From Pantoea sp. At-9b (lineage in GTDB: Bacteria; Pseudomonadota; Gammaproteobacteria; Enterobacterales; Enterobacteriaceae), in the NCBI RefSeq assembly GCF_000175935.2, contig NC_014837.1, positions 1,984,001 through 2,048,000 of the forward strand: a DNA stretch of 64,000 nt. Reading direction: 5' to 3'. Of this stretch, positions 62,273 through 64,000 are shown one piece after another; within the stretch, counting starts at the first letter, position 1, and each line of letters opens with the position of its first letter. A model generated the notes under the pieces. It made no database searches. It was not told the origin of the DNA and saw only the letters and a program-made list of their open reading frames with translations. The translations under genes were made by a program, and so were the position numbers.

Positions 62273-62374
62273 ATTCCTGTCGTACCGGGTGACGTCGTTC
62301 TGCCCGGATAACCCACAGCGTCCGTTAACCGTTCCCGGCAGGGATTTCGGACGGCCTCGCTGTGTCCCAAATTG

Positions 62375-62447
62375 GTAGCGGCGCGATTTATCGCGCAGTT
62401 ATCTTGCCGCTTTTGAGAAAAATCTGCGCGATAAATCGCGCTGCTAC
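62375..62447. repeat. Palindromic repeat pair, copy G
   Basis: Left arm 62375-62398 and inverted right arm 62424-62447 (one change), 25 bp apart, inside the operon between the DUF3500 and porin genes. Confidence 0.9.
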
Positions 62448-62475
62448 ACATCATTAATGACGAGGTTATCAGGCA

Positions 62476-63810
62476 ATGCATGTTCACAAAAAAGCCAAAA
62501 TTGCTGCATTAACCGTAGTGCCTCTGGCGTTGTTCTGCGGTACTTGCTGTGCGGAGGCATCACCTGCAACAGACTCCGACAGCTTTAATGACTGGCTCGC
62601 ACAAGGCAACATCTCCGGCGAGCTGAAAACCATGACCTTTTTTAAAGAGTTCAGCGGTACTCAGGTCAATAAACGGACCAGCTCGGCGGGCGGTGATATC
62701 CAGTATCGCAGTCCTGAGATTGGCGGTTTTAGCGCCGGGGTCGGGGTCTATGGCGCTTATAACCTCGGGCTGAATCCTTCCGACCCGGAACGTACTGAAA
62801 TCTATCTGCCGTCGGAAAATACCACGGTACTGGGGAAAGCTTTCCTGCGCTATCAGGGGTATGGCTTTGATCTCCAGGGAGGACGTTTTGGTCTGGATAC
62901 GCCGTTTGCCAATGAAGGCGAAGGCTGGACCATGATCCCGGCGTTGTATCAGGGGTTCGGCGGCAGCTATGCCTTTGATGAAAAAGGTGATCTGAAACTG
63001 AATGCGTATCGCATCTACCGCTTCAAACCGGAAAGTTCCGACCAGTTCGGCAAAGGCGATGCCGGTAATCCAGAAATCGAGGACACCAGCATGCCGTCGG
63101 TGGACAGCGACGGCTTCACTACGGTGGGGCTGCGCTACGGTCAGCAGTGGAATACGGTGGCGGAAGCCTGGTACTACAACTTCGATAAACGCGCCCAACT
63201 CGGCTACGGTGGGGTCCAGCTACCGGTTTCAGCGTTGAAATTCGGCAACTGGACGCCGTACTGGGGCGCGCAGTATCTGCATGAATGGGATGCCAGCGAC
63301 CAGGCGTATCCTTATCACAATATCGATACTGACCTCTATTCGGGGCGTATCGGCATGAAAACCCGCAATCACGATCTGTATTTCGCCGCCACTTATGTGC
63401 CGCGCAAAGATGATGCCTTCCTCAATGGCGGCTTCTTCGCCCCCTACAGCTACGGGATTTATGATCATACCCCGCTGGAGAGTGGGCAGCCGCTGGTGTC
63501 GATGGTCACCACCAACCAGCCGGGCAAGGCCTTTGCCTTACGCTATGCCTACCATGATGAAAAGTATCTTGGGGTGTTCGGCGTGACGCGTTTGGAGCTG
63601 GAGGATTCCAGCGGGATCTACTATCCGTTACCGGCGGAGAACATCAACGCCGCCTTTATGATCCTTGGCTATAACCTCACGCCGCGTCTGCATCTGGAGT
63701 TCGAATTTGACTACGTCCATTCGCCCAATGAGGTGACGGGGAACTACCATGCGGAACGTCTGCGCCTGGTGTATCGCTTTGGCGCGAAAATGGCCGATGA
63801 TGATTATTAA
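62476..63810 (+). CDS. OprD-family outer membrane porin
   Basis: A 444-residue beta-barrel porin with a signal peptide to about residue 26 (FCGTCCA-EA). OprD-like segments: NISGELKTMTFFKEF, LRYQGYGFDLQGGRFGLDTPFANEGEGWTMIP, repeated amphipathic strands, and a C-terminal RLVYRFGAKMADDDY. OprD porins take up basic amino acids or aromatic and other carboxylates, so it probably admits the operon's substrate. Uncommon in Enterobacterales, common in Pseudomonas. Confidence 0.87.
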   Translation: MHVHKKAKIAALTVVPLALFCGTCCAEASPATDSDSFNDWLAQGNISGELKTMTFFKEFSGTQVNKRTSSAGGDIQYRSPEIGGFSAGVGVYGAYNLGLNPSDPERTEIYLPSENTTVLGKAFLRYQGYGFDLQGGRFGLDTPFANEGEGWTMIPALYQGFGGSYAFDEKGDLKLNAYRIYRFKPESSDQFGKGDAGNPEIEDTSMPSVDSDGFTTVGLRYGQQWNTVAEAWYYNFDKRAQLGYGGVQLPVSALKFGNWTPYWGAQYLHEWDASDQAYPYHNIDTDLYSGRIGMKTRNHDLYFAATYVPRKDDAFLNGGFFAPYSYGIYDHTPLESGQPLVSMVTTNQPGKAFALRYAYHDEKYLGVFGVTRLELEDSSGIYYPLPAENINAAFMILGYNLTPRLHLEFEFDYVHSPNEVTGNYHAERLRLVYRFGAKMADDDY

Positions 63811-63822
63811 TCAGGAGATGAT

Positions 63823-64000
63823 ATGAGCCGTCGCGAAAGTATCTATATTGACGCCTTCCCCCATGCCAATCCGATCCCGGCGGCGTGTCGGGTAGGGGCG
63901 ATGTTGTATTCCGGGGTGATCTACGGACGTGACCCGCAGACCCAGCAGGTGCCCGCCGATCTCGCTCAGCAGTGCGCGCTGATGTTTAGCCATATTGAAA
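63823..64000 (+). CDS. RidA/YjgF-family protein, 5' part
   Basis: The first 59 codons (MSRRESIYIDAFPHANPIPAACRVGAMLYSG) read as a RidA/YjgF-type trimeric enamine deaminase; the gene runs off the window. The SD CAGGAGATGAT lies 12 bp after the porin stop. Family members hydrolyse enamines or imines, including 2-aminomuconate in some catabolic pathways. The Arg that binds carboxylate lies beyond the window, so activity cannot be judged. Confidence 0.8.
   Translation, partial: MSRRESIYIDAFPHANPIPAACRVGAMLYSGVIYGRDPQTQQVPADLAQQCALMFSHIE

Overview
The window looks like chromosomal DNA of an enterobacterium, most likely Erwiniaceae and Pantoea-like. This is inferred from a pqqABCDEF operon with pqqF, a membrane quinoprotein glucose dehydrogenase (gcd), enterobacterial-type CRP, Fur, LexA and KdgR sites, fairly high GC, and many copies of a short palindromic repeat with core GCGCGATTTATCGCGC. 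No rRNA, tRNA, CRISPR array, prophage or insertion sequence was seen. Genes are tightly packed in operons, most of them catabolic or transport modules.

Layout. 1-5.5 kb: pqqA (3' end) and pqqBCDEF, making the PQQ cofactor. 5.6-8 kb: a YceI-like periplasmic protein and dld. 8.3-13.3 kb: a CRP-controlled PTS operon (IIB, IIC, IIA of the ascorbate type) with its own phosphofructokinase-like kinase, class II aldolase, a small coiled-coil protein and a P-loop kinase. 13.2-22.7 kb: a uronate-type locus with kdgF, an RpiB-type isomerase, two dehydrogenases, a six-gene enolase plus peptide-type ABC operon, and two good KdgR operators. 23-24.2 kb: a Fur-boxed orphan iron-type binding protein. 24.2-24.7 kb: an SOS-controlled type I toxin-antitoxin locus resembling tisB/istR, with a 29-residue toxin, a LexA box, a divergent antisense RNA promoter and a 17-bp repeat that would let the RNA pair with the toxin leader. 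24.7-36 kb: two divergent operons around a GntR regulator, with an NMT1/SsuA-type ABC importer, amidase, TauD-type dioxygenase, aldolase, SDR, aminotransferase, alpha/beta hydrolase and N-carbamoyl hydrolase. They probably catabolise an unidentified nitrogen compound.

36-43 kb: a DHA2 efflux pump, then idnD, an MFS carrier and idnO (L-idonate/5-ketogluconate route), a GntR regulator and a RspA/ManD-family dehydratase. 43-45 kb: an orphan phosphonate-type hexapeptide transferase and an orphan GT-D glycosyltransferase, separated by a 22-bp perfect hairpin. 45.5-47.9 kb: gcd, the enzyme that uses the PQQ made at the left end. 48-50.5 kb: small accessory genes. 50.8-57.9 kb: a complete RND efflux operon followed by two convergent TetR genes. 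58-64 kb: a pirin, then an SDR, SnoaL-like protein, fumarylacetoacetate hydrolase-family enzyme, DUF3500 protein, OprD-type porin and RidA-family protein (cut by the window edge), which look like one uptake and degradation operon of unknown substrate.

All family assignments come from reading motifs and remembered family features. No searches were run.
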